Origin: Linnemannia hyalina
Lineage: Eukaryota; Mortierellomycota; Mortierellomycetes; Mortierellales; Mortierellaceae
Length of the DNA: 64,000 nt
NCBI GenBank assembly: GCA_019671135.1
Contig: JAHRHY010000009.1
Location: 2,108,001 to 2,172,000, forward strand
Reading direction: 5' to 3'
The position numbers and the translations under genes are program-made. This document shows, in pieces, positions 21,612-32,571 of this stretch (position 1 is the first letter of the stretch; each line of letters starts with the position of its first letter). A model generated the notes under the pieces. The model saw nothing but the letters and a program-made list of their open reading frames with translations, was not told where the DNA came from and did no database searches.

Positions 21612-21619
21612 TATAAAAA
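21612..21619 (+). promoter_or_regulatory. TATA box of the Kre9/Knh1-like gene
   Basis: TATAAAAA lies 108 bp upstream of the ATG at 21727, followed by a CT-rich stretch typical of fungal transcription starts. Confidence 0.55.
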
Positions 21620-21726
21620 GGGAGGAACGATTTCCCCCCGCTCTCTCTCTCTCTAACACATCTCTCTTTCGTCTTGTCAACTCTCCTCGTCGCTTTCTTA
21701 CCACATATCCACTCAACCAACATACA

Positions 21727-23211
21727 ATGATCGGCATCAAATCAGCACTAGGCTTAATGTGCCTACTTCTGGGAGCCACAACACCATCCACCACCCTCGC
21801 AGCACCCGTCATCGGCTCTGATACCACCACCAGCATCTCCCTCGACAGCAACACTCAACTCGCAAAACGCTCCTTCAACCCGCGTCAAAAGTGGCAAAGC
21901 GACGAGCTCAACTGTGTGCAAATCTTAAACCCCTCCCCCGGTGCGACCTACCACCCAGGATACTTTGTCCGTCTCAACTATGGTGCTGGACAATGTGATG
22001 CTACCGCTGCAGGACCTTGGACAATTCATTTGTATAACAACCTTGATATCCAAGGCGGGAAAGTTAGTTATGACTACCATGAGGTCATTGCCTCTGGGGT
22101 AAGTTCTCTTTTTTTTTAATCCCTTTCGTACCCCTAGTTATTTGTGCATACTTGATTCAATAGTTAACATAGCTTTCTGTTTCATTCGAACTTATAGGTA
22201 AACGAGTACAAGACGCAGTACATGTGGACGATCCCAAACAACCAGAATAGCAAGACTAAGAACGTCAAAAAGACGAACGAGTATTATGTCCGCATCGAGA
22301 CACACTCCCAGGAAGGCGTCAAACTCGTCGGAAACGCAGGACCCTTTGCCATCTCCCCTCAGCACGACTCGGGCAACGGTGGATTGAGAACCCTGGCTGA
22401 GGACGTTGCTCATCCTTTGGAGGAACTCAGGCGTCGCGGGGATGCTCCTGCTGCTTTTGCTACGGAGCCTGAAGGCAATTTTCTTGCAGAGTTTGCACTT
22501 CGTCCTCAGAGACCCTTTCCCGTGAACGAGGTTATTTTCACTCCTCCTACACCCTCGGTTATAGTCGCCCCTGCCGCTGCCACTGTCACCAAGGAGTCTG
22601 TTGCACCTGGTCCTGCTATTCCTGCTCCCGTTGCACCCGCTGCTGTATCTGCCCCTGTTGCATCCGTCGTTGCACCCAAGGAACCAGTTACTGTTGCTGC
22701 AGGAACAAAGACGACAGATGCCAACGTCCCTACCGACATTGACGTGACAACCGACTCGAATGGTTCCAAGGTCCAGCTGAACGACCCCAAGGCTGCAGTC
22801 GCCGTCGATACCCAGGACAAGAACCTCGTTGACATCAATGCCCCCGACGTGACCCTCTCAGAATCTGGAATCGCCGCTATCGTCGCACCTACAATCAAAG
22901 ACCCCGTTGCAGCTGCCGTTACAACCGATGGTAGTAGTGTCATCGCCGAGATTCCAGCCATCACCGAGATCCCCGAGCCTCTCAATACAGCCCCCACCGA
23001 TGAGATCCACCCTCCAGTGACCGAGATTGCGCATACAAGTTTCGTCCCTGGCAAACTCCTTGTTGCGGGTGCCGTTGCAGGAGGTGCGATTGGCGCCGGT
23101 ATTTTGGGCGCCAGTTTCTTTGGACAGGTGGGCGGTATTATTGGAGCTGTTGTTGGAGGTGTCATTGGTAGTGTTGCTGTGCTTTTGAACTTCATTGGTG
23201 TCCCTGTTTAA
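21727..23211 (+). CDS. secreted Kre9/Knh1-like wall protein with glycine-zipper C-terminus
   Basis: Two exons (21727-22098, 22198-23211), 461 residues. There is a clear signal peptide (residues 1 to about 25) and a Kex2-like LAKR site near residue 49. The folded part (about residues 58-165) has the order ILNPSPGATYHPGY, PWTIHLYNN, YMWTIPNN, YYVRIET, AGPFAIS. This is the pattern of the Kre9/Knh1 N-terminal (Ser-Thr-rich GPI-anchored family) domain linked to beta-1,6-glucan. About 200 Pro/Ala/Val/Thr-rich residues follow. The last 45 residues are hydrophobic and Gly-rich (AGGAIGAGILGASFFG...), a glycine-zipper-like membrane segment without the usual small-residue omega site and polar spacer. 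It could be membrane-anchored in place of a GPI anchor. Confidence 0.75.
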
Positions 23212-23436
23212 GGACGCGTTTCTTGTCATGACCCTTTGTATCTAACGAAAAAATAAGGCCTTTGAGTCTCTTGTCGACTCTGTATACCCGCTTTTGCCTT
23301 GCAATAAACCATTTATGAGACGTGCTATCCATGCGTTGCTCCTTGTTTGTTGAACTGAACTGAGTTCGGAGCGTCGGATTTTTTTCTCGTTCGGACATAC
23401 GCCACGCTTCTCCACTCTCTCACTGCTCTCACTTTT

Positions 23437-24436
23437 TTGTCCCTCATGTCACTGCCTCGCCTTCTTCGGCTTTGGAAATCATCTCCGAGATCAATCCCTC
23501 ATTCACTCTCCTTCATCAAGCAACACCACCACCCTTCTTCATTCATCACTACCACCTCACCAACAACAACAACAAAACTCTTCTCCACCGCCTTTCCCCC
23601 CACAATGACAGACAACACCAAACCACACCCACTCGAGTTCTTGATAGGCACATGGGCTGGGCGCGGAAAGGGCTTTTATCCCACGATCCCCTCCTTCGAA
23701 TTCTTTGAAGAGCTGACGTTCACCAAGGACCCTGCCGGTCGACCCGTCGTCGCCTATTCTCAAAAGACACGCCGAGCTGTTCCTGGAAGTGACGGAGCGG
23801 GAGAAACGGTCCCGGTTCCGGGGCCTCCTCTTCATGCAGAGGCCGGGTTTATTCGCTTGCCCAATTGGTCGAATGAGAAGTGTGAACTTGTCCTCAGTCA
23901 GCCCACAGGTGCCGTAGAAGAGAGATTTGTTAGGCGCTTCTTATTGATGTAGGAGATCAAGTATTCATTTTCATATTCACCTCTTTATCTCGTTGGATGT
24001 ATGTAAATATATATATATATAGGTGTCGCGAGCATTGAGGTGGGCGCTATCAAGGGAACCACGATCGACTGGGAAACCACCAGCATTATCCGCTCCCCCA
24101 GTGCCAAGGTAAGTTACCAATGTCATCTGCATCAGATATAAGCACAATGCACCATCCAGCGAACGTGTTAACTGACCAGGCACCTTCTCTCTCTCTCTCG
24201 CCTAATTCTTCCATAGGCGCCTCATACAACCCATTTTACAAGGTGTGTAAGACGACATGGACCTTGGCATCATTGAAATAACTACAAGTGAATCTGACCC
24301 ACATCTTTTGAATTCTTCCACTGATAGGAAATGGATAATCAACCCAGAGGAAAGGACGTTCTCGTACGAATTCTCGATGGCGACTGAGAACACGCCCCTG
24401 ACGCGCCACCTCGAAGTCCATCTTCTCAAGGTCTAG
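23437..24436 (+). CDS. nitrobindin/THAP4-like haem-binding beta-barrel protein
   Basis: Four exons (to 23908; 24023-24108; 24217-24242; 24328-24436). From the ATG at 23605 it gives 174 residues. Family marks in order: LEFLIGTWAGRGKGFYPTI, FEFFEELTF, LHAEAGFIRLP, LSQPTG then IEVGAIKG, and the C-terminal FSYEFSMATE with PLTRHLEVHLL, which carries the proximal His expected for haem-Fe(III). Nitrobindins bind ferric haem and handle nitric oxide or peroxynitrite. The in-frame ATG at 23437 adds 56 residues that are basic, Ser/Leu-rich and nearly free of acidic residues, like a mitochondrial presequence, so two products (mitochondrial and cytosolic) are possible. Exon 3 is only 26 bp. Confidence 0.85.
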
Positions 24437-24880
24437 AACCTCTATCCAGTAACTCATAGTACTCCTCCAGCAATAAAATAAAGACAAGATCAAGGAAGGC
24501 GTAGCTGTTATTCTTGATCTTTTTCTTTTTTGTTCTAATTGTTTCTTTCGCCGTTCTGTCACATCGAACGAAGAGAAGAGTGGGCGCCGGGTTTCGTTCG
24601 ATAAGCTGGTTTGTGCAAACGCAAGGTAAAGGGATCCATCACATGACCAATGGGACTCGAAAAGAGTCATTTCACCCGCACCCTTTTCTCGCTCGTTGGA
24701 GGTGTGGGATAACATCTTCGACGTGGATCGAATTTACTTTTTTTTTTTTTCTCGTCCAGAAAAAGAAACTCCTTTCAAACCCTTCCATTGCATTCCATTC
24801 CATTCCCTACACCTACTCTTTTTCTTCTTCAACACATAAAAAGGGTATATTCAACCCCACTTTCTCCTCTCCTCTCACTC

Positions 24881-24919
<39 letters not shown>

Positions 24920-24961
24920 GCCTTCCTCAATTGCTATCACAACCACCCAACTACCAACGAA
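24437..24961. other. intergenic region and leader of the ACT-domain gene
   Basis: No gene seen. The distal part is a CT/AC-rich leader ending in a CAA repeat just before the ATG at 24962. Confidence 0.5.
24881..24919 (+). repeat. CAA trinucleotide repeat in a 5' leader
   Basis: About 13 CAA units end 42 bp before the ACT-domain ATG. Unstructured CAA-rich leaders are favourable for ribosome scanning (established for eukaryotes); a role here is inference. Confidence 0.9.
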
Positions 24962-25381
24962 ATGACACTCAAATTAAACCTCGAGTTGGACTCCCTTCCC
25001 TACACAATCCACCGCCTCCCACCGACCACCCCCGCATCCGCCTATCTCCCCCTCCTCGACAACCAAGCCTGGTACAGCATCACCAAGACAGCCGAAGAAA
25101 TCTCCCTCGTCATCTCTCACGCCTACCCTTCCTCCTCCACCCTCCTCCCGAACGACGAGCACAAAATCTCCCCTTCCTGGAGATGCTTCAAGGTTGCCGG
25201 ACCCTTGGATTTCAGTCTGGTCGGGATTATGGCCAACTTGTCCGGTGCTTTGGCGGAAGAGAAGATTTCGGTGTTTGTTGTTAGTACTTATGATACGGAT
25301 TACATTCTTGTCAAGGAGGATAAGGCTCTGGAGGCGAAACGTGTCTTTGAAAGCATTGGTCATTCCGTTGCAGTCCTTTGA
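24962..25381 (+). CDS. ACT-domain protein (CASTOR/ACT_7-like)
   Basis: Single exon, 139 residues. The N-terminal half (LELDSLPYTIHRLPP, then WYSITKTAEEISLVI) and C-terminal half (WRCFKVAGPLDFSLVGIMAN, LSGALAEEKISVFVVSTYDT, DYILVKEDKALEAKRVF) match the tandem-ACT layout of small amino-acid-sensing proteins. ACT domains bind amino acids allosterically; mammalian CASTOR senses arginine for TORC1. No catalytic domain is attached, so a regulatory or sensing role is likely, but the ligand cannot be read. Confidence 0.8.
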   Translation: MTLKLNLELDSLPYTIHRLPPTTPASAYLPLLDNQAWYSITKTAEEISLVISHAYPSSSTLLPNDEHKISPSWRCFKVAGPLDFSLVGIMANLSGALAEEKISVFVVSTYDTDYILVKEDKALEAKRVFESIGHSVAVL

Positions 25382-25569
25382 GTAACAGGAACACACAGAC
25401 AAATAAATACGAATGCATTTCGAACCAAGTAAAGTATGTACGAGATCGAGCCACATGGGAACAATGTCAAATGCTTTGTATATTTGAAAAGTGACAAGAT
25501 TGAATGCAGAAAAAGAAAAAGAAAAAGAAAAAAAATAAGATTGTATGCACCAGATGGGAAACAAAAATG

Positions 25570-26801
25570 CTAAGAAGAAGGAGGGGGTCCGTAGCGGGCT
25601 TTGACGACGACAAAGTGCAACCACTTCGACCGGTCCAACCACCAAAGACCCTTGGCAAGCGCCGAATAAGTCCACTTGACACCTGGCCCAACCATCCCTC
25701 CAAACCGGCTGGTTTGGTTCTCGATATGAGTTGCCAGTCCCGAAAAGACCCTCTCCTCAATACACTCAATCTCGATATCCACAAACCCAGCATCGACCAA
25801 ATCCTGACGGTATTCGTCCATCATTTTCATATTAACAGGAGGTACTTCCATAGCACCAAAGACCGTCTTGAAGATCGACAGGCCGAACCCAGAGGTGGGC
25901 GCGGGTTTTGCGAGGATCATGTCGGCGAGGGCGAGACGACCGGTGTTGGGTGCAAGGACTTGGGCAGCATTTTTAAGGAACGCGGCGCGGGTGTTGTAGT
26001 GGTATGCTGAATCGATGGAGATGACATGCGAGAAGAAACGGTCGCTGGAGGGAGTAGTGGAGGCAAAGAGGTTGGGAGTGGATTCGAGGAATTGGGGCAG
26101 CTTGGAGGCGTCGGCGACATAGAGGTTGATGTCTGTTCCGGGAGTAGGTGTACGCTTGACTAAGTCTTGAGCTGCGTGGTGTTGGATCGGTTCTATGGTG
26201 ATGCCTGTGATCCTTGCTGGCTTGTGAACTTGCGCCATATACACATCCTGGTCTCCACATCCAAAGCCGACATCTATTTTACATGATTGGTATCTGGATT
26301 AGTTAATTGTCTGTGAATTAACTCTGCAGACCAAAGACCATTTGAGAATACAATTACAATCGTACCGAGGATATGACTGGAACTGGTGATATCAAGGTGA
26401 GATGTCACCTTGTCAACAAGGGCCTTGCAAGCATCCTGGAACCGCATCGCGGGCACTTTATCCTTATCCCAAAGACCCATATTGAACCACCAACCGGTCA
26501 CTTCCAAGTTTAGGAACGCGTGCTGCAGACCGTACATGACCCTCTGATCCAATTGCTTCTTTGCCGTCTTTCCTTCCCCTTTTTCAGAAGCATGGATGAC
26601 ATCGAGACCGACCTTGTCGGGGTGTCGGGAGGTGAGGCCGCACAGTTCTTGGATGGGGCTGGCGAGGGATGTTTCTGCAACGACAAGTCCGAGAAGAAGG
26701 CCAAGGAGGAGTGAAGGAAGGGATGTGAGGACGGGGGAGTAGACTGTGTGGAGGGAGAGGGCCGCGACCACTACCGCGAACACTGCCAGGCGGTTTGACA
26801 T
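25570..26801 (-). CDS. membrane-anchored SAM-dependent methyltransferase
   Basis: Two exons (26366-26801, 25570-26273), 379 residues. The N-terminus has two hydrophobic stretches (about residues 5-20 and 30-42), suggesting ER or Golgi anchoring. Then come a WWFNMGLWDK motif and the class I SAM-binding motif I, which is split by the intron (HIL, then DVGFGCGDQD). Further motifs are GITIEPIQ and the acidic-end strand SHVISIDSAYHYNTR, with motif III GRLALADMIL. The layout resembles fungal methyltransferases of the Erg6/phosphoethanolamine type (small-molecule or lipid substrates), but the substrate cannot be assigned. It is divergent from the BET1 gene. Confidence 0.8.
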
Positions 26802-27223
26802 TGAATGAAAGTGAAGACAAGGAAGAGTGAGTGCGGTAAGGGAATGAAGAAGAGGAATGAAGAATGTCGTAGGAAAGTCGAATGTCAAAGAGAGAAGCGG
26901 GATTGTCGTTGTTGGCGTAAACGCGATGCGGTCGTTTATCCAAAAGAAAGGAAGGACAGGAACCGTTGCGGAAACTCAAAAAACGTGAGACTAATAAACG
27001 ATGATCCATCGATCAGAGGCCAATGCATCGCCCTTAATCTCTCGCTTGTCTTGTCTTGGGAAGAAGCCAAAAGGTCTACAAGAACGAAAAGGTGGAACTT
27101 TCTTTTCTTTGCCTCTTCTCATCTTTTCCACCACCTTCCTTGTACTTTTACTTCACCAGCCTTGCCTTGCCTCCCTCCCTTTATACACACACACACACAC
27201 ACACACACGACCACACATTGACC
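26802..27223. other. divergent promoter between methyltransferase and BET1
   Basis: No gene seen. It holds an AC microsatellite (27185-27208) immediately upstream of the BET1 start and a pyrimidine-rich block before it. Confidence 0.5.
27185..27208. repeat. AC dinucleotide microsatellite
   Basis: About 12 CA units lie 15 bp upstream of the proposed BET1 ATG. Confidence 0.9.
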
Positions 27224-27847
27224 ATGTACAACACAAACTCAAGGCAGAGGTACAAACACACTCACAACCAACCGAAAAGAACGAACAACAACTACATCTA
27301 CTGTTAATAAGGAATAAACTGACACGTCATCTCTGTACTTACATCCAAAAGGCAGCCAAACAACAACTACAGCAACAACACTTGGCAGAGGAATCAGCTC
27401 CTCAACAGCGAAACCCCATCCTCATCAGGCAGAAGCACTCCCTATGACCCCTCTCGCATGACCGACCGAGACATGCTCTCGCTCGAGAGCCAGAACGACG
27501 AGGAGCTCTCCGGCCTTCACTCCAAAGTTGCTATGCTCAAGAAGGTACAGCCAGGTTGGATGTATTATCAACAAGAGATAAAAGGCTGCCAACTGAACAA
27601 CATTTAACAATTGCCTTTACTTCCAATGTGACAGATTACAATGGATATTGGACATGAGGTGCGAGAGTCAACAGTGTTCTTGGGCGATTTGGATCAAGAC
27701 TTTGGACGGACAGGAGGACTGCTCAACACCACCTACACCCGCCTCAAAGTCATGGCCTCCACCCAGAACGGACGCTACATGTGCTACATGGTCTCCTTCT
27801 GCGTCTTCGTCTTCCTCTTTGCCTACTTTTTCATCTACCGGCGATAA
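27224..27847 (+). CDS. BET1: Bet1-type SNARE protein
   Basis: Small Qc-SNARE for ER-Golgi vesicle fusion. The C-terminal exon (27635-27847) carries the SNARE helix end, GHEVRESTVFLGDLDQDFGR, and a tail anchor at the extreme C-terminus (YMVSFCVFVFLFAYFFIY followed by RR). The preceding exon (to 27544) encodes LNSETPSSSGRSTPYDPSR and ENDEELSGLHSKV-like residues (here SQNDEELSGLHSKVAMLKK). Exon 1 (27224-27249) is only 26 bp (MYNTNSRQ). The acceptor of exon 2 is uncertain: a CAG at 27372 gives about 136 residues, and a GAG at 27390 gives 130. The zero-layer Gln is in the DLDQDF region. Sft1 is the nearest alternative. Confidence 0.85.
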
Positions 27848-28600
27848 ACTCGACACATCGGGTAATTGCGCCACGGCCTGCGTGCGGGAGACTGCGACGT
27901 CCATCATAGACATGGCAGTCGCCATGATGATCCACGGCTGCTTTACTACTTTCTTTTTTGAAGGGCTTAGAGCAAGAGGAAGCACGACTTGGATCTACCA
28001 TGGAGATATGCGGGGATCGAACAACAGATGGATCTCTGGAAGAATTGAAGTCACCGCGCTGGCACTGTAACAGACAAGGAGCCAAGAGCATCACACCTTC
28101 AGCGGTGTCTCGGTTGGTCGTGATCTGTTTGTTCAACGTGGCGCCTTCATCTTTCTGAGCCACTCCTTCCCTCTCTTCTTTCCTACAGTTCTTTCCATTC
28201 ACATCTTGATTCATGCTATATTCAGCCCCTCTCTCCCTCCTCCTCCTTCTCCACAGACAACAACCGCAAGCAAGCCAGCACAACTGTCTTTTTCCTTTCG
28301 CCCCTCCCTTCTGTCCCTCCTCTCTTCTTCCCGCTCTTCTATAGTTCCATTAATAGCGCCTTCCCACAATACAGCCCAAGTACCATGTACCACTTTTCTA
28401 TGCTCTTTTTGGTTCTATCTCTGGGCGGGTCCGTGGCACATCGTGAAAGAAGAATCAAGCCAATCATTGTTCGTGATGTGTCTTTCTCAAAAATGAACAT
28501 TAATCTCGGGGTGTTTCAAACAAGTAAAAGGTATATTAACGATACATAGTAAAACAGGGTCTAGATAAAACAGAAAAGGCTGTGGGACAAAAGACACTCT
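27848..28600. other. convergent 3' regions of BET1 and Ecm33-like gene
   Basis: Open frames on both strands here (for example 27648-28070) overlap BET1 or lack domains. I see no gene. The middle is pyrimidine-rich. Confidence 0.5.
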
Positions 28601-29901
28601 CTAGATGGCGTATGAGGCAAGGCCGCTGAGGAGAACAACAGCAGCCCAAACAGCTCCTTGAGTAGTCACCTTTAACACATTCGACGAGTTGAGAAGGGCA
28701 TCATCTTCGCCGCCATTCGAGTTTGTGGGCTTTGCAGACTTGACCTGCGCCTGACAGATCGTCTTGCCACGGGCACTGGCCTTGACTTTACTCAATGTCG
28801 AGCAATCAAAGTCCTTGCTGCTCGACAGGACCGACATCCCGCCCTGGACTGACGAGACTTTGGGGAAGGATACGTTTGAAAAATCGCCGCGCATGTTCAG
28901 GACGCCTGAGATGTCCTTGAGTTGCCCGAACCCGTTGACGGAGGTGAGGAGGGTGTTGTTGGCGATCAGGAGGGCGCCGCCGATGGAGGTCAGTTCTGAG
29001 AAGGAGATGTTGCTGAGGTTGTTGTTTGATACGATACTGAGGGTTTGACCGACGGTCTTAAGGTGCGGTGCTTGGATCAGTTGGAGGTTTGTCTCGTCAA
29101 AGGATAAACTTGAGCTGACGCTGGTCAAGGAGGGGAGTTGGATGTCGGTGAGGTGGCGAAGGGTGCAGTTCGAGACTGTGGTCAGGTTCGAGAGGTGCAG
29201 ACTGGCGCCCTCGCCTTTCCCCTCCAGCAACCCGTTGGCAGCGACGATCAACTTGCCCGAGATGGTGTTCAACCCGGGGATATCGATCGCCTTCAAGAAC
29301 TTGTTGTTACTAATCCCAATATCCGTTGCCTTCTGGAACGAGCTCCAGGGCACAATCCCCGAGTTATCCAATCCCGTATCCTCGACCTTGAAAGAATTGA
29401 TGATCTGTACATTGGCAAGAGACAACTGTCGAAGACTGGGGGCGGTAACGATTTCGAGGGAATTGAGGGTCTTGAGTTGAGGGACATTGACGACAGAGAG
29501 GAGGGTGTTGTTGTAGAGGGTGATGGTTCCTGTGCTGCTCTGGAGGTTGTCGAGGGATAAGGATGTGAGGTGGGGGTTGGAAGCGATTTTGATGGTGCCG
29601 GTGAGGGATTGGAGGGCCGGGAGGGCGATGGAGTTAATGGCAGAGAGGCCCAAAACGGTGAGGGAGCCGGTGAATGTCGAGCATCCTGCCAATGCGGCGA
29701 TATCTGCCGCTGATGATGCGGTGATTTGGTTCCCGCACGCTTCTAGTTATTGAAAAATAGGAGAGAAAATCCTGGGCATTAGCTTATGTCCTTAGGAAGC
29801 AAATGAAAAGAATTAGAGTGAACAAAGGACTTGCCTTGCTGCGCAGTAACAGCGAGGGCTGTGGAGATCAGCAGAAGCAAGCTGGGCGCGATGCGAGTCA
29901 T
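28601..29901 (-). CDS. Ecm33/Sps2-family GPI-anchored cell-wall protein
   Basis: Two exons (29835-29901, 28601-29742), 402 residues. Exon 1 is almost exactly the signal peptide (TRIAPSLLLLISTALAVTAQQ). The mature part is a receptor-L-like leucine-rich solenoid of repeating units such as LTVLGLSAINSIALPALQSL and VPQLKTLNSLEIV, with N-glycosylation sequons, ending in a Cys-containing cap (FDCSTLSKVK). A Ser/Asn-rich stretch, a likely omega site (LLNSSNVLK) and a hydrophobic tail (AVWAAVVLLSGLASYAI) complete a GPI signal. The family supports wall organisation. The intron donor is GC (AAG/gcaagt): only this choice keeps EACGNQITASSAADIAALAG in frame, and the nearby GT fails. Confidence 0.9.
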
Positions 29902-30065
29902 TTGGAAGTGGTGATGTTTGTTAGAGGAGTTGTTGTTATAAAAGTCGTTGGGAGTTGAGCGTGTTTTATAGTTGAAGGTTGATTAGATGTAAGAACGAAG
30001 CGAGCTGGTGTTTGTTGAATTGTACTGAAGAATGGAGTGGAGAAAAAAAGAAGAGCGAACGCATC

Positions 30066-30073
30066 CTTTTATA
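30066..30073 (-). promoter_or_regulatory. TATA box of the Ecm33-like gene
   Basis: TATAAAAG on the minus strand lies about 165 bp upstream of the ATG at 29901. Confidence 0.5.
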
Positions 30074-30509
30074 CATGTATGAGTAATTGCGACTGCAACG
30101 TGCATGATAATAGATCTCTGTTTGCCACCATCGGTATCAGGCACCAGCACAGCACCGACACCGGGATGAGTAGCACTGAGCTTGTAGCATGTGGAATGAG
30201 AACGGGACGCAGACATTGATATATCCCGCGACATGCCAGGATATAGGTCTACAGAACCGGGGTGAACGAGAAGTCGATTCTTCATCCAAGATCCCATCCT
30301 CGCCTAAGAAAATTAAAATTATTTCGCGTTCCCAACAAAGGGTCCGTTCATTCTGCATGTGGATACTAGAATCAGGGAGGAAAGAGGATCGTGCATAGTG
30401 CCGTGATCCGTTCTGGCTCCTTGTTCCTGTCTTGACCAAGACACCCTCGTCAATGTTATCAGCAAACTCCAAGTCATGAAACAGGTTCACAATACCAAGC
30501 TTCCTTGTG

Positions 30510-30510
30510 C

Positions 30511-30548
<38 letters not shown>
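30510..30548. repeat. CAA trinucleotide repeat
   Basis: About 13 CAA units with no gene start attached that I can support. Confidence 0.9.
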
Positions 30549-30550
<2 letters not shown>

Positions 30551-31336
30551 TCTTCTTCCCTTCTTTTCCATCTGTCCCTGCAACTGCAACCTGCAACTTT
30601 CTTTGATATTAAACACATATACTATACACATCCACAGGGCATCTACTGGGCGATAGTAGTGACTAGTTGAAAGATAACATGAAAACGCCGCGTTTTCGGC
30701 CCGTTGCCTTTTTTTGGGGGTCCAGACAATCAAGATGTGTATATGTACGCAATGCTGCCTTCATGTCCATGATACCAGGATTACAGAATTACCTGTTGAC
30801 GCGTCATTGGGAGTTTTTTTTTCATGTTGAAAAAGATGTTGGCATACCAGCTGATGTACGGTATATGATACTAAGAGGCGAATTCTGGTACTTTCTTTGG
30901 TTTTGGTGTCGTGGATTTAAAAAAAGCAGGGGTGAATGAGTGAGGGGAGAAAGGATTGAAAGAGGGAATGAAGATCAGGTAGGAGATCAAACAAAAAGAA
31001 AAAGGCAATAGGGCAGGGACGCAAAGACGGTTGAAAACCGGATGAGGAATATGAAAATAGAAAAAAAGAGAAAAAAAGAGAAAGAAAGATAAAATAAGAG
31101 AAAATAACGGGCGTGACCAGAGGGAGGGAGAGAGGGAGGAAAGGAAATACAAAGAAAGAGGGGGTTGTTGGCTAAGAGAGGTGAAAGAGAGGCAATGGTG
31201 GTAGAGAACAAGAGTGACAGAACGGAGCGAGGGCAAGGGAAAAGGCAATGCCATTTGAACGATATGGAGCAGCAAAAGATAATCTCCCAGAACACAAAAA
31301 AATGGTTCTCAGGGAAGGGTACAATATCACTATTGT

Positions 31337-31379
31337 CTTTTTCACTTTTCACTTTTCACTTTTCACTTTTCACTTTTCA
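31337..31379. repeat. heptamer tandem repeat (TTTTCAC)
   Basis: Five to six near-perfect TTTTCAC units lie in a pyrimidine-rich leader-like block about 100 bp before the cyclophilin relic. This suggests the relic kept its old promoter. Confidence 0.85.
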
Positions 31380-31474
31380 TTCTTCTTCCTTTCTCTTCCC
31401 TCCCTTTCTCTTCCCTCCCTTTCCTTCCCACTCAACACAATCCAATTCCATCCTACTCCATCCTTATCATTGTC

Positions 31475-31869
31475 ATGATCTTTAGCGAGCCTGTCACCCT
31501 CGCTATTGATGCCATCGCTGTCGGATTAATATCCGCGCAAGAGTACATCCCTCTTGTCACCAAGAAGGGTACATGGTAATACGCTACACACCATCAACGT
31601 ATTGACCTTACTCTTTTATTACTTCTTTGTCTATGGCAATACTGGCAGTGAGTAGATTGTTATGGCCTTAATGGCACCATACGAAAAAGACGGCATTCAA
31701 TCGATAGCCTTTGTTTTTCAGTTGTCCGCATAAGGCATTCATCCAAGACTTTATTATGATGCAGGACGTTCCCAAGACCGCGAAGAACTTTGTTGAGCTC
31801 GCCAAACAACGGTCCTACGACTATACAATCTTCCTCCGAGTGGCCAAGGTACCATTGAAGAGGAAGTAA
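31475..31869 (+). pseudogene. cyclophilin-type peptidyl-prolyl isomerase relic
   Basis: An ATG at 31475 begins a short frame (MIFSEPVTLAIDAIAVGL, then LVTKKGTW). About 250 bp later a segment near 31770-31850 reads VPKTAKNFVELAKQRSYDYT and IFLRVAK, the conserved N-terminal part of cyclophilins (usually P-x-T-x-x-N-F, then G-Y-Y, then FHRV). Here the catalytic FHRV appears as FLRV (His lost), and a stop follows within a few codons. No downstream FxMANAGxxTNGSQFF-type core was found. It is a truncated, dead copy. Confidence 0.4.
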
Positions 31870-32571
31870 TGAAAATGAGGAAAACTCACACCACCCCCGC
31901 AACGTTATGGCTGCCGAGAATATGGCGAACATTATTCAAGGTCATCATCTCAACCAGGAACGCCCAGATTGTCTGTAGCCCGTTGTCGGTAAAGGTTCCC
32001 TACCCTAAAAAGAAAACTCAATGATGAACCCACCTCCAGTCCTAGCTTCAGCAGCGCCGCCACCATTGCCACCTTATCTACTGATTCCCCAAGTACCACC
32101 AGCAGAATTAAAAGGAACGGCAAGAGGACGGCGACTGCCACGAGTGCGGATATAGAGCGGTGTAGAAAGGCGTTCAGGACGTAGACTAGTTAACCTCAGC
32201 ATGTTTGAAAGCATGTATTAGTGTTGGTAGAGCGTAGTGGATGCAATGATGACTTGCTTCGGTGACGTAATTATGGCGCCCATTGTCGACCAGTTCTGGA
32301 TTTTGCTCTGCTAACTGCGCCTCCAATCTTTCTGTGCAAGTTGAATACCTTCACTCCTTGTACATCTTTTTCTTTGCCTTGTCCCCTTATCCTTAGCACT
32401 CTTGCCCTCTCTCTTCTCTTTCTTGCTCCCCTCCCTGGCTCGTTCCTTCGTTCATACTCTCTTGCTCTGTTGCTATTACATTATTGCACCCTCTCTTGTG
32501 ACCACATCATTTCGGCCCATCATCCCGTCACGCCTGTCACGCCTGTCACGCCCTTCATCTCTCTGACAAAG
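31870..32571. other. intergenic region before the F-box/LRR gene
   Basis: No gene seen apart from possible further decay of the cyclophilin relic. CT-rich leader sequence precedes the ATG at 32572. The in-frame upstream ATG at 32341 would add a hydrophobic, repeat-containing stretch that I judge noncoding. Confidence 0.4.
32527..32553 (+). repeat. 9-bp tandem repeat
   Basis: Three copies of GTCACGCCT (the last diverged) lie in the leader of the F-box/LRR gene. Confidence 0.8.

Larger units (their letters stand above)
29902..31474. other. intergenic region, simple-repeat rich
   Basis: No gene supported. It holds the Ecm33-like promoter, a CAA repeat (30510-30548) that creates an artefactual poly-Cys frame on the other strand, a long purine-rich block (30940-31250) and a heptamer array (31337-31379). 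Confidence 0.5.

Noticed and set aside
22506..23195. 229-codon minus-strand ORF opposite the Kre9/Knh1-like gene
   Set aside because: It is a shadow of the Pro/Ala/Val-rich coding sequence on the plus strand. The plus-strand gene has a signal peptide, an intron and a family domain.
30137..30733. 198-codon minus-strand ORF
   Set aside because: It is held open by the CAA repeat, which reads as poly-Cys on this strand. No domain and no neighbouring exon support it.
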